Below are positions 25,528 through 35,843 of a DNA stretch of 64,000 nt, piece by piece; the first letter of the stretch is position 1, and every line of letters begins with the position of its first letter. The notes under the pieces are model-generated. The model did no database searches and was not told where the DNA came from. It saw only the letters and a list, made by a program, of their open reading frames with translations. A program made the position numbers and the translations under genes. Source of the DNA: Apium graveolens (taxonomy: Eukaryota > Streptophyta > Magnoliopsida > Apiales > Apiaceae); NCBI RefSeq assembly GCF_009905375.1, contig NC_133647.1, positions 168,314,275 to 168,378,274 of the forward strand. Direction: 5' to 3'.

Positions 25528-25735
25528 TGATGTAACCAAAATTTCATATCAAAATAAGTTTATTTAGTTTGTCATTTTAAAAGTCAATCATCAGTCAACA
25601 GTATAACTAACTAGTGTTTAGTTCTGAATTTGTGTTTCGATTATTTTAAAAATATTTTTCATCGATCCAACAATATGGATGACAATATATATATATATAT
25701 ATATTAGTGATATAATCAATGTTTCATATTAAATT
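24880..25735. repeat. Satellite block 1, about 175-bp monomers
   Basis: Nearly five monomers. Landmarks in each: CTAACTAGTGTT, AATCCTGAATTAGTG, TTTCGATTATTTTAAAAAT, CAACGATCCAACCGTATGGATG, an (AT)n run of variable length, TTAGTGATATAACCAAA, TTTGGTTTGCCATTTTAACA, CAGTTTGACTAGTAC. Spacing of the TTTCGATTA landmark is 173-189 bp; most variation comes from the (AT)n run. Confidence 0.93.
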
Positions 25736-26885
25736 ATTTTATCAAATTATTTTTTTTTTGAAATTCTTGAAATGTCACCCAAACAAAAAAAATGCTGACA
25801 TTAATATGGTTGGATCATGAAATAATATTTTTTAAAAATTAAAATTATCAAAAATCATGTGCTAATTTACGACAGAATCCGTCATAAATTATTATCTACA
25901 AACAAGTTGAGAAAAGTCAAATTTACCGCCAAAAGTTTGGGGAAAAAGTTAAATTTCCCTCTTTGATAACCTACGACGAATTTTAATTTCCATCGTAAAT
26001 TGGATGTTCCAATATTTTCCGTCACAAATATTTAGTCGTAAATTTAGATGATTTTTTTTTTATTTAATTTCAAGTTAAAATTTTAATAAAAATAATTAAC
26101 TTACGACGAAATGTTTAAATCGCTGCAACTTCAAATATTTTTTATTTTTTTTTAATCGTGTTGTCCATAATTTTATTAAGAAAATACTAAAATTACGACA
26201 GTTTTGGGTTTCGTCATAAATAATTACGTTGTTTTACTTTTTTCCATCGTAAGTTGGGCGTTCATTTTTTTACGTCGAAATTGGCCTATTTTGTTGTAGT
26301 AATTATATATTAATATAAATTAAATGAGCGAATAGATGTTTTAAATTTTTAATTCAAAATATGTCATGCAAGCCTATTCACTGATTTAGTTTTTCTTTTA
26401 TTAGTTGTAGTTGAGTACTTTTCAACTTTCTTAAAACATGCATGATACAATTTCCTAATTGTGGTCATTAAATTTGAATTTTTTTTAATATATGATTTAT
26501 GCTTATATTGTGTTCCATAAAATTGATATTAATTTTTTTGATTAATTATTCTAATGTTTATAATTCTTGACTTGTATTATATAATTTTTGTAAAAAAATA
26601 TATCAAATTCAGCTTTTAATTTTGTTCAATTAAAATTTTAAATGATATGATTTCATGATAATTATATTAGTAGACGTTATTGTTCATAACTTTTTAGAAC
26701 ATTTAAACTTATTTAAAGTGATAGCATTGGTAAGGGGGAATATTGTTCAAAAGAAATTATTATTTTATTGAGGTTAAAAATTTAATGTCTTAGTTATGTT
26801 GGGACCTTAAAAAGAATAACACTTTAGCATGGTAAAGCAATTGAGGAAATTGACTTCATTACCAATTAGAAATAGAAATTGATCG
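25736..26885. repeat. Non-satellite insert in the array, copy 1, with CACTA-like end
   Basis: About 1.15 kb of AT-rich noncoding DNA between monomers, also present at 41336-42718. At 26289-26300 it has TTTTGTTGTAGT, the complement of ACTACAACAAAA, close to the CACTA transposon terminus; 5' of it lie repeated TTACGACGAA and TCCGTCACAAAT units like subterminal repeats. The matching left terminus is not seen, so this is a one-ended remnant. About 580 bp after it (26301-26885) is unidentified. Confidence 0.65.
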
Positions 26886-27066
26886 ATATATATATATATA
26901 TTAGTGATACAAAAAAAATTTCATATTAAAATAATTTTATTTGGTTTGCCATTTTAACAGTCAACCATCAGTTTGACTAGTACAACTAACTAATATTTTA
27001 ATCCTCAATTGGTGTTTCGATTATTTTAAAAATATTTTTCAACGATCCAACCGTATGGATGTCAAC

Positions 27067-27107
<41 letters not shown>

Positions 27108-28598
27108 TGATATAACCAAAATTTTATTACTAAATAATTTTACTTGGTTTGCCATTTTTACAGTCAAACATTAGTTTGACTAGTGCATCTAAGTAGTGTT
27201 TAATCCTGAATTAGTATTTCGATTATTTTAAAAATATTTATCAATGATCCAACTGTATGGATTTCAACAGATATATATTAGTGATACTACTAAAATTTCA
27301 TATCAAAATAATTTTATTTGGTTTGTCATTTTAACAGTCAAACATCGGGTTGACTAGTACAACTAACTAGTGTTTAATCCTGAATTGGTGTTTATATTAT
27401 TTTAAAAATATTTTTCAACAATCCAACCATATGGATGTAAACATATAAATATATTAGTGATATAACCAAAATTTTATATCAAAATAATTTTACTTGGTTT
27501 GCCATTTTAACAGTCAAAAATCAGTTTGACTAGTGCATCTAAGTAGTGTTTAATCCTGAATTAGTATTTCGATTATTTTAAAATATTTTTCAACGATCCA
27601 ACCGTATAAATGTCAATAGATATATATATATATATTACTGATACTACCAAAATTTCATATCAAAATTTTTTATTTGGTTTGCCATTTTAACAGTCAAACA
27701 TCAGTTTGACTTGTACAGCTAACTAGTGTTGAATCCTGAATTAGTGTTTCGATTATTTTAAAAATATTTTTCAATGATCCAACTGTATAAATGTAAATAG
27801 ATATATATTAGTGATATAACCAAAATTTTATATCAAAATAATTTTACTTGGTTTGCCATTTTAACAGTCAAACATCGGTTTGACTAGTACAACTAACTAG
27901 TCTTTAATCCTGAATTGGTGTTTCAATTATTTAAAAATATTTTTCAACGATCCAACCGTATGGATGTCAACAGATATATATATATATTAGTGATATAACC
28001 AAAATTTTATATCAAAATAATTTTACTTGGTTTGCCATTTTTACAGTCAAACATTAGTTTGACTAGTACATCTAAGTAGTGTTTAATCCTGAATTAGTAT
28101 TTCGATTATTTTAAAAATGTTTTTCAAAGATCCAACCGTATGGATGTCAATAGATATATGTATTAGTGATACAACCAAAATTTTACATCAAAATAATTTT
28201 ATTTGGTTTGCCATTTTAATAGTCAAACTGATGTTTGACTAGTACATCTAACTAGTATTCAATCATGAATTGGTGTTTCGATTATTTTAAAAATATTTTT
28301 CAACGATCTAACCATATGGATGTCAATAAATATATATTAGTGATATCACAAAAGGTTTATATCAAAATAATTTTATTTGGTTTATATTCTAACAGTTAAG
28401 CTTCAGTTTGACTTGTACAACTAACTAGTTTTGAAATTTGAATTATTGTTTCGATTATTTAAAAATATTTTTCAACGATCCAACGATATAAATGTCAATA
28501 TATATATATATATGAGTGATATAACCAAAATTTCATATCAAAATAGTTTTATTTGGTTTGCCATTTTAACAATCAAATATCAGTTTGACTAGTACAGC
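26886..28598. repeat. Satellite block 2, about ten monomers
   Basis: TTTCGATTA-type landmarks near 27014, 27216, 27566, 27746, 27920, 28099, 28275 and 28448. The longest (AT)n run is at about 27070-27104. Variant monomers (GTGCATCTAAGTAG, AACATCGGGTTGAC, AACTGATGTTTGAC) occur in the same order as in 42719-44147. The block is cut by element E after GTACAGC at 28598. Confidence 0.93.
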
Positions 28599-29611
28599 TA
28601 TTAGGAATAAGTTGTGTACTTGATGATAACTTGAACAAAACACTAAGTAGATTTTGTTTAAGTGAATTTTGTAGCTTTCAACGGATGATCATTTCAACGT
28701 CCGTTGAAAGATTAACTTATGTAAAACTAAGTCTAGTAGCACATTTCTGCATACTTGAATGGCTTAGTGGACTAGATGTTGTAGATTGTTCAAGTCATGT
28801 CATCTACTATATTGATATGCAAGATAGGATGGTGAATTGTAAATATTATATACCTTGTAATCTTGTGTAAATGAAGTAGAGTTAACTGCCAAAAAGACAG
28901 TCTCAACGGATGATTCACAAAGCTCCAACGGATGATCAACATAAGTCTCGACGGAAGATCAACAGATTTTCAACGGATGATCAATCTAAGTTCTAACAGA
29001 TGTTCAAATTCAAAAGAGCAGTTAATAGTGACTTGACAGTCACATGTGTTGGATAGATGCAAATGGAATGTGGCAGCCTGTTTGAAGGTTTTAGAGGACA
29101 AATAAGCTTTTCCATTTCCATGCTAAACAGATGATATTTAAATATGCTGGAAAGAGAAGTGTAGCAGCATGAAGTTAGACTAGATATAGTCTGTCTTATT
29201 ATCTTGTCTTTTTATCATGTAACTTGGTGATATATAAACCAAGGGTAGTAAGTTGAAAAGCATCCAAGTAAGTAAGCATTTTACTAGAGAAATAGATAAG
29301 GCAAAATCTGTTAAGAATTTTTTTGTTCTTGTTTTTCAACTTGTAAGCAGCTGTGAATAATATTGTTACACAGAGTTCTCAACTTAATATATATATATAT
29401 CTTTGGTGGAAAAGTTCAATCCACCAGAAAGTTTTTAAATACTTGTATTTATTTACTTTGTGCTTAGATTTCAATATTATTTCCATTCCGCACCTTGCTA
29501 AATCAAATACAGATATATATTTATAGAAGAACAATTCTTGAAATTAGAAAAGGAGCCAGAATTATATTCAACCCCCTCTATAATTCTTGTTTAGATTGTT
29601 TGGGAATAACA
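28599..29611 (+). repeat. Element E 5' LTR
   Basis: 1,013 bp ending GGGAATAACA. CTTTCAACGGA and TCCGTTGAAAG form an inverted repeat at 28676-28711. At 28908-29006 six units of the type CAACGGATGATCA follow each other at 15-22 bp spacing. TATATAAA at 29231-29238 is a likely TATA box, so transcripts may start near 29260. The terminal part has TTCAACCCCC, as in all LTRs of both families here. Confidence 0.94.
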
Positions 29612-29613
29612 AT

Positions 29614-29625
29614 TGGTATTAGAGC
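29614..29625 (+). promoter_or_regulatory. Element E primer binding site (tRNA-iMet, one mismatch)
   Basis: TGGTATTAGAGC, two bases after the LTR. The canonical form TGGTATCAGAGC is intact in D (57610); the C to T change is one more transition in E. Confidence 0.88.
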
Positions 29626-29668
29626 AAGCTCTTGAAGAACAAAGAGTTTAAAGATCACAACAACTAAC

Positions 29669-32067
29669 ATGATGAGCAAAAAGGATGTTGGAGTAAAGAT
29701 TACATTTCTGGACAAAGACAACTATCACCATTGGAAGGTGAAGATGCACCTGCATCTCCTATCTCAAGATGAAGCATATGTGGACTGTATTGAGAAAGGT
29801 CCACATGTCCCTATGAGAGCTGCTACAGGAAATGAAACATCTGTCCCAAAGCCTAGAGCAGAATGGTCTGATCCAGACATTGAACAAGTTCAAAAAGATA
29901 AAAAGGTTATGAACATTTTGTTTATTGGTGTTGATGGTGATATGTTTGACAACATCATAAACTGCAAAACTGCTAAGGATGTTTGGGAAACTATTCAAGT
30001 TATATGTGATGGAACTGAGCAGGTAAGGGAAAACAAAATGCAACTCTTGATTCAGCAATATGAGCATTTTCACAGTGAAGAAAGTGAGTCACTCACTGAC
30101 ATATTTAGTAGATTTCAAAAGCTACTAAATGCCCTAAAATTGCATGGAAGAGTCTATCAAACAAAGTACTCAAACCTCATATTCCTTAGATCTCTACCAA
30201 AGGATTGGAAACCCATGCAGTCTCACTAAGGAAATCTCATGACTACAAGGAATTTACCTTGGATAGACTGTATAGAATTCTAAAGACCTATGAGCTTGAA
30301 ATAGAGCAAGATGAAAAGCTAGAGAAAGGAAGAAATAATGGAGGTTCCATTGCACTAGTTGCTGAGCAAGAAAAGGAGAAGGATACAAAGGTTGAAGCTG
30401 TTGAATCCGCACCAAACCATAGAGTTTGTGAAGGCAAGGGAAAACGGCTAGTAGCTGAACATGAAGACAATCTTAGTCAAGATGACATGGATGACATAGA
30501 TGAGCATATTGCTTTTCTATCCAAGAGATTTTCCAAGCTCATATTCAAGAAGAATTTTGGAGTATCCAAGTCAAACAGAAACATGGTTGATAAGTCTAAA
30601 TTCAAATATTTCAAGTGTGGCTTGGCAGGTCATTTTGCCAGTGAATGCAGAAAGTCTGATTCTGGTAAAAAGAAGTTTGAGGCTGTTGATTACAAATAAA
30701 AATATTTTGAGTTACTCAAATAAAAGGAAAGGGCTTTCATCACATAGGAAAATGACTGGGCTGCAGATGGATTAGAAGATGATGAAGATACAAGCTATGT
30801 CAATCTACCACTTATGGCCAAATTAGATGAAACAGAGGTCAGTTCATCAAACAATCAGGTAATCACTACTAATCTATCACATTTGTCGAAAGCTGAGTGT
30901 AATGATGCCATAAATGACATGTCTACTGAATTATATCATCTGTGAGTTACACTCAAGTCTCTTACTAAAGAAAACACTAATATTAAAGAGAACAATCTAT
31001 TTTTAAGTGAAATAAACACTGTGTTAGAAACTCAATTTGTTGAGTTTGAAAAACTGAAAATAGAATGCAAGATTGCTAAAGATGAATTGACTGAATCCCT
31101 AAAGAAAGAGAAGATTTTAAGAAAGTAGCTTGAACGAGAACAAGAAGTAATTAAGGCATGGAAATCATCTAGAGATGTTCATTCTCAAATTACTAAAGTT
31201 CAAGGTATAGAATCTTTTTGTGATGCAGCCTGGAAAAAGAACAAGGAGAAGATTGATTCCAATCTGGTTGAAGGACTTTCAACGGATGTGGATTCGAAGG
31301 ATGATGCAAATTATCTGTCGAATAATCAAAAAGATTATCCGTCAAAAGACAATGAACCACATCCGTTGAGTGCAAGTAAACCAGTTAGCAAAGCTAAGCT
31401 AGCTAAATTGAATGATAAATATGGATCAGTTTCTAAGAACTTTGTTCCAGGAGAAACAAGTCAAGTGTAACAAAACAAGAGAGTCAATGTAGGGTATTTG
31501 TCTATTAAACAATTAAATGATAGATTTGAGAAAATTGAAGTAAGAATAGAGTCAAAAAGGAAAAGTAATAGAAATGGGAAAGTAGAAATTAACAAACATA
31601 ACAACTACACACCTGATAAATATGCACCAAGAAAGATCTGTATTAAGTATGGTAGTGTTAATCATTTGTCTGTTAATTGCAAACTTGCTATGCCCACTCC
31701 CATGTCTGCACCTCCTTCATTTCCCAGCATGCCCACAATGCCTGTTAATGTTATGCCTGCACATAATTTGAATGCACAGTTTGCTAATATGCCATTTGTA
31801 CAAAATCCTTACTATGCTGCATTTAATATTCCATAAATGCCATTTAGCATGCCATACTGGAATACCATGTTTTCTCAAAATATGCCTTTCCATGTTAATC
31901 AGCTTGTGCATGATAATTCTGCAATGATAAATGGTTTTAAGGGTTCTACTCAATTGACTAAGGATGAACTTCAAGTACCTAAGTCAAATGAGGAAAGACC
32001 TAAGAAACCTAAGAAAAAGGCTAACAAAACAGGACCCAAGGAAACTTGGGTACTAAAATCAACTTGA
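29669..32067 (+). pseudogene. gag: Element E gag (broken)
   Basis: Starts MMSKKDVGVKITFLDKD, 58 nt after the LTR. The core has NYHHWKVKMHLHLLSQDEAY, INCKTAKDVWETIQ and EQYEHF-like QQYEHFHSEESESLTDIFSR, near-identical to D. A 1-nt loss near 30215 shifts the frame. The first zinc knuckle (near 30605-30650) is YFKCGLAGHFASEC, first Cys replaced by Tyr; a second knuckle near 31645-31680 is CIKYGSVNHLSVNC, second Cys replaced by Tyr. A coiled coil lies between. Stops near 30699, 30720, 30744, 30944, 31126, 31468 and 31834. The last part is Met/Pro-rich. Both Tyr changes are TGT to TAT transitions. Confidence 0.88.
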
Positions 32068-32087
32068 TTTGATTTTTCCGTGTGCAG
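32065..32087 (+). promoter_or_regulatory. Gag stop and splice-acceptor-like junction, element E
   Basis: Gag ends in TGA, then TTTGATTTTTCCGTGTGCAG, then GGAAACAGAAAGAAT, the start of pol, in another frame. A pyrimidine-rich tract before CAG-G has the form of a 3' splice site, as in B and C. Function is inferred only. Confidence 0.45.
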
Positions 32088-35000
32088 GGAAACAGAAAGA
32101 ATCTTTGGTATTTGGATAGTGGGTGTTCAAGGCACATGACTGGAGATTCTACCTTGGTCACTGAGTTCAAGGAGAGAGCTGGCCTAAGTATTACTTTTGA
32201 AGATGACAGCCAGGGTTATATTATGGGATATGGCTTGATTTCAAGGGATAATATCATCATTGAAGAAGTTGCCCTAGTGGATAGACTCAAGCACAATTTG
32301 TTGATTATCAGCCAGCTTTGTGACAAGGGCAACTCAGTAACATTTAATTCTGAAGCCCGTGTTGTGACTAACAAGAGAAGCAACAAAGTGGTTCTCACTA
32401 GAGTGATAAAAGGGAATGTGTACCTAGCTGACTTCAACTCGTCTAATGCAGAATCTGTCACTTGTCTATTTAGCAAGGCAAGTCAAGATGAAAGTTGTCT
32501 GTGGCACAAGAAACTGTCCCGCCTTAACTTCAAGACCATGAATGAATTGGTCAAGAAAGATTTGGTAAGAGGTATTCCTCAAGTGAAATTCTCAAAGGAT
32601 GGACTGTGTGATGCATGTCAGAAAGGAAAGAAAATCAAGGCATCATTCAGAAAGAAGCTTGATTTAAGAATTGAAGAACCTCTACAATTACTGCACATGG
32701 ACTTATTTGGACCAGTGAACATATTGTCAATATTAAAGAAAAGGTACTGTCTAGTAATTGTGGATGATTTCTCAAAGTTCTCTGGGACATATTTTCTCAA
32801 GTCCAAAGATGAAGCTAGTGAAATCATCATCAATCACATAAGACAAGTCAACAATCATCCTGATTTCAAAGTAAGAAGAATCGGGAGTGACAATGGAACT
32901 GAGTTTAAGAATTCTATGATGAGATCATTCTGTGAAGAAAATGGGATCATGCATGAATTCTCAGCTGCAAGAACCCCACAAGAAAATGGTGTTGTGGAAA
33001 GGAAAAACAGATCTCTTATTGAAGCAGCAAGAATAATGCTAGAAGAATCAAAGTTGCCAACATATTTTTGGGCTGAAGCTGTAAATACTGCATCCATAAA
33101 ATGCATGACACCCTATCAATTGTTCAAGAACAGGAAGCCAACACTGAACTTGCTTCATGTTTTTGGTTGTAAATGATATATCTTAAGGAATCAAGCTGAT
33201 CAGCATGGGAAGTTTATTGGATATGCTGTTGGAAAAGCATATAGAGTCTTCAATCTAAGAACCAACATTGTTATGAAATCTGTACATATTATGTTTAATG
33301 ATAAAAAGATTGAAGGACTGCAAGATGGAAATTTCCATGAAAACCTCAAATTTGATAATGTTGAGATGGTTTGTGATGACAGTGATGATGAGAGTGATCA
33401 AGAAGAAAAACCTAAGGTCAATGCAGAAAAGTCCACAACCAATTAAGCACATAATTCAACATCCGTTGAGAGACAAAGTGCATCATCTGTTGAAAGATAA
33501 TCTACATCATTCGTTGGAAGGAAAAACTCAACATCAGTTGTGTCATCAATAGAAATTGAGGGCCAATACAAATCACAATCAGAAAGAACCCCAACTACAA
33601 GTTAAAGATCCACAAACTCAGGGGGAGTTTCTTCTAATCAAAACTCTGTCACACATCAAGACAACAATGAGGCCTCTTCATCTAGAGCTAATCTACCTCA
33701 ACAGATAAAATGGACTAGAGATCACCCTTTTGAACTGATCATTGATGATGCATCCTCAAGAGTGCAAACAAGGAAAGCAACTCAAGAGGAATGTCTATAT
33801 AGCAGCTTTCTATCTCAGGAAGAGCCTAAAAAGGCAGAGGAAACTCTGTTGGATCCTGATTGGGTTTTAGCTATGCAGGATGAGCTAAACCAATTTGAAA
33901 GGAATTATGGAAGCTGGTACCCAAACCTAAAGGAAAGAATCCTATTGATACTAAGTGGGTATTCAGAAACAAGATGGATGAAAATGGCATAGTTGTCAGG
34001 AATAAAGCTAGATTGGTTGCTAAGGGCTATTGTCAACAAGAAGGAATTGATTTTGATGAAACCTTTGCTCCTGTTGCAAGACTTGAAGCCATCAGAATAT
34101 TCTTAGCCTATGCAACCCATGCCAATTTTAAATTCTATCAAATGGATGTTAAAAGTGTCTTTCTAAATGGAGATTTGGAGGAGGAATTCTATGCCAGTCA
34201 GCCTCCTGGTTTTGAAGATCCAAATTTCCTGAGTATGTCTACTATCTTTTGAAAGCACTTTATGGATTCAAGCAAGCACCTAGAGCTTGGTATGATACTT
34301 TGTCAAAGTTTCTCTTAGAAAATCACTTCACTAGAGGTACTGTTGACAAAACCTTATTCTTTAGAAATGTTAATGGCTCTAGTATACTTGTTCAAATTTA
34401 TGTGGATGATATTATATTTGGATCTACAGATGAGAAACTTTGCAAAAAGTTTGCCGAATTAATGCAAAGTAAATATGAAATGAGCATGATGGGAGAACTA
34501 ACTTACTTTCTTGGTTTACAAGTTAAGCAAGTTAGTGATAGAATATTCATTAGTCAAACCAAATATATTTATGATCTTTCGAAGAAGTTTGATCTAATGG
34601 ATTGCACATCTGCAAAATCTCCCATGGCCACTGCAACTAAACTTGAATTAAACACCAGAAAAGCCTGTGGATATTTCAAGCTATAGAGGCATGGTTGGCT
34701 CACTTTTATATTTAACAGCTAGTAGACCAGATATAATGTTTGCTACATGTCTGTGTGCTAGATTTCAAGCGGATCCTAGAGAATCTCGTTTAGTAGCTAT
34801 TAAGAGAATTTTCGAATATCTCAAAAGAACACCAAAACTTGGCATTTGGTATCCTAGAGATTCTGGTTTTGATCTAACTGGTTATTCAGATGCAGATTAT
34901 GCAGGTTGTAAAATTGATAGAAAAAAGTATAATAGGAACCTGTCAATTTCTAGGAAACAAGCTAGTATCCTGGTTCAGTAAAAAGTAAAATTCAGTTTCT

Positions 35001-35342
35001 ACTTCTACAGCTGAAGCTGAATATATTGTTGTTGGTAGTTGTTATGCACAAATTTTATGGATGAAAAATCAACTATTAGACTATGGTCTTCAGGTGAATA
35101 AGATTCCTGTTTTTTGTGATAACACAAGTGCTATTGCCATCACTGAAAACCTAGTTCAACATTCAAGAACCAAGCACATTGACATCAAGTACCACTTCAT
35201 TAGAGAGCATGTTATGAATGGTACTGTGGAACTTCATTTTGTTTCTAGTGAGAAATAACTTGCAGACATCTTTACAAAGCCACTTGATGAATCCACATTC
35301 ACTAGGTTGGTAAGTGAGTTGGGTATGCTTAACTACTCATAA
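32088..35342 (+). pseudogene. pol: Element E pol polyprotein (broken)
   Basis: Protease DSGCSRHMTGD near 32115 is intact. The integrase zinc motif has WHKKLSR near 32505 where A and B have WHKKLSH, so one zinc-binding His is lost. The integrase core keeps LHMDLFGP, GSDNGTEF and NGVVERKN. An early stop is at 33174-33176. The linker (33453-33560) is made of repeats of the CATCCGTTG motif read as TSVER. RT has YVDD near 34398 intact, but frameshifts lie near 33915, 34235, 34665 and 34930. RNase H reads to LADIFTKP with CAA to TAA near 35256 and ends at 35342. Confidence 0.92.
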
Positions 35343-35843
35343 TCTAGTTTGATGTCTAAGCAAATTGAATTGCAGCCAGAATAATATCTGATATTTCTTG
35401 TCAGCAATGTAAATTTTGGCTAAGTCAAATTTTATATCTCGACGGATGTTCATTATCTGTTGAAAATGAACATCCGTTGAATTTTATTATCCGTAGAAAT
35501 ATAAATTATTACTCTGGGTAATTTTGTCATCATCCGTCGAATTGTACTCAATCTTAGCCGTTAATTTTAAGCATTATCCGTCGAGTTTACTTACAGTCTG
35601 TATGTATAATTCAACGGATAATCTTAGAATTTTACAGTTTTCTTTATTTTTTAAACACCTATTTTGGGTTAATTTGATTGGTCACTTTATTTTACTTTTT
35701 ACTTTTGACAATTAATTTCTGAAATAGTATAAAAGCTAATTTCATTTCTATTCTTTGTTTTTATCTTTCTCAAAGCAATTTCTCTAACTTCTTCTTCCCA
35801 AAAGCAAATAACCCTCTCTCTGCAACTAATCTCAATCACAAAA
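35343..35843 (+). other. Element E spacer between pol and ORF3
   Basis: About 500 bp, far shorter than the 1.5 kb in family 1. It holds at least seven copies of the CGACGGAT/ATCCGTCGA motif on both strands between 35440 and 35625, including the pair GACGGATGTTCATT and AATGAACATCCGTTG (35443-35475), which could fold back. The leader before ORF3 (35750-35843) is CT-rich. Confidence 0.75.

Noticed and set aside
24880..28598. Calling the satellite centromeric
   Set aside because: Monomer length near 175 bp is suggestive only; nothing in the sequence shows CENH3 occupancy.
28631..28870. Frames at 28631 and 40010 as conserved small proteins
   Set aside because: They are conserved only because they lie at the same place in the two LTRs of element E.
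28908..29006. CRISPR-like array of CAACGGATG units
   Set aside because: Units are short and degenerate, spacers are 5-12 bp and related; the setting is a plant LTR. It is a tandem motif array.
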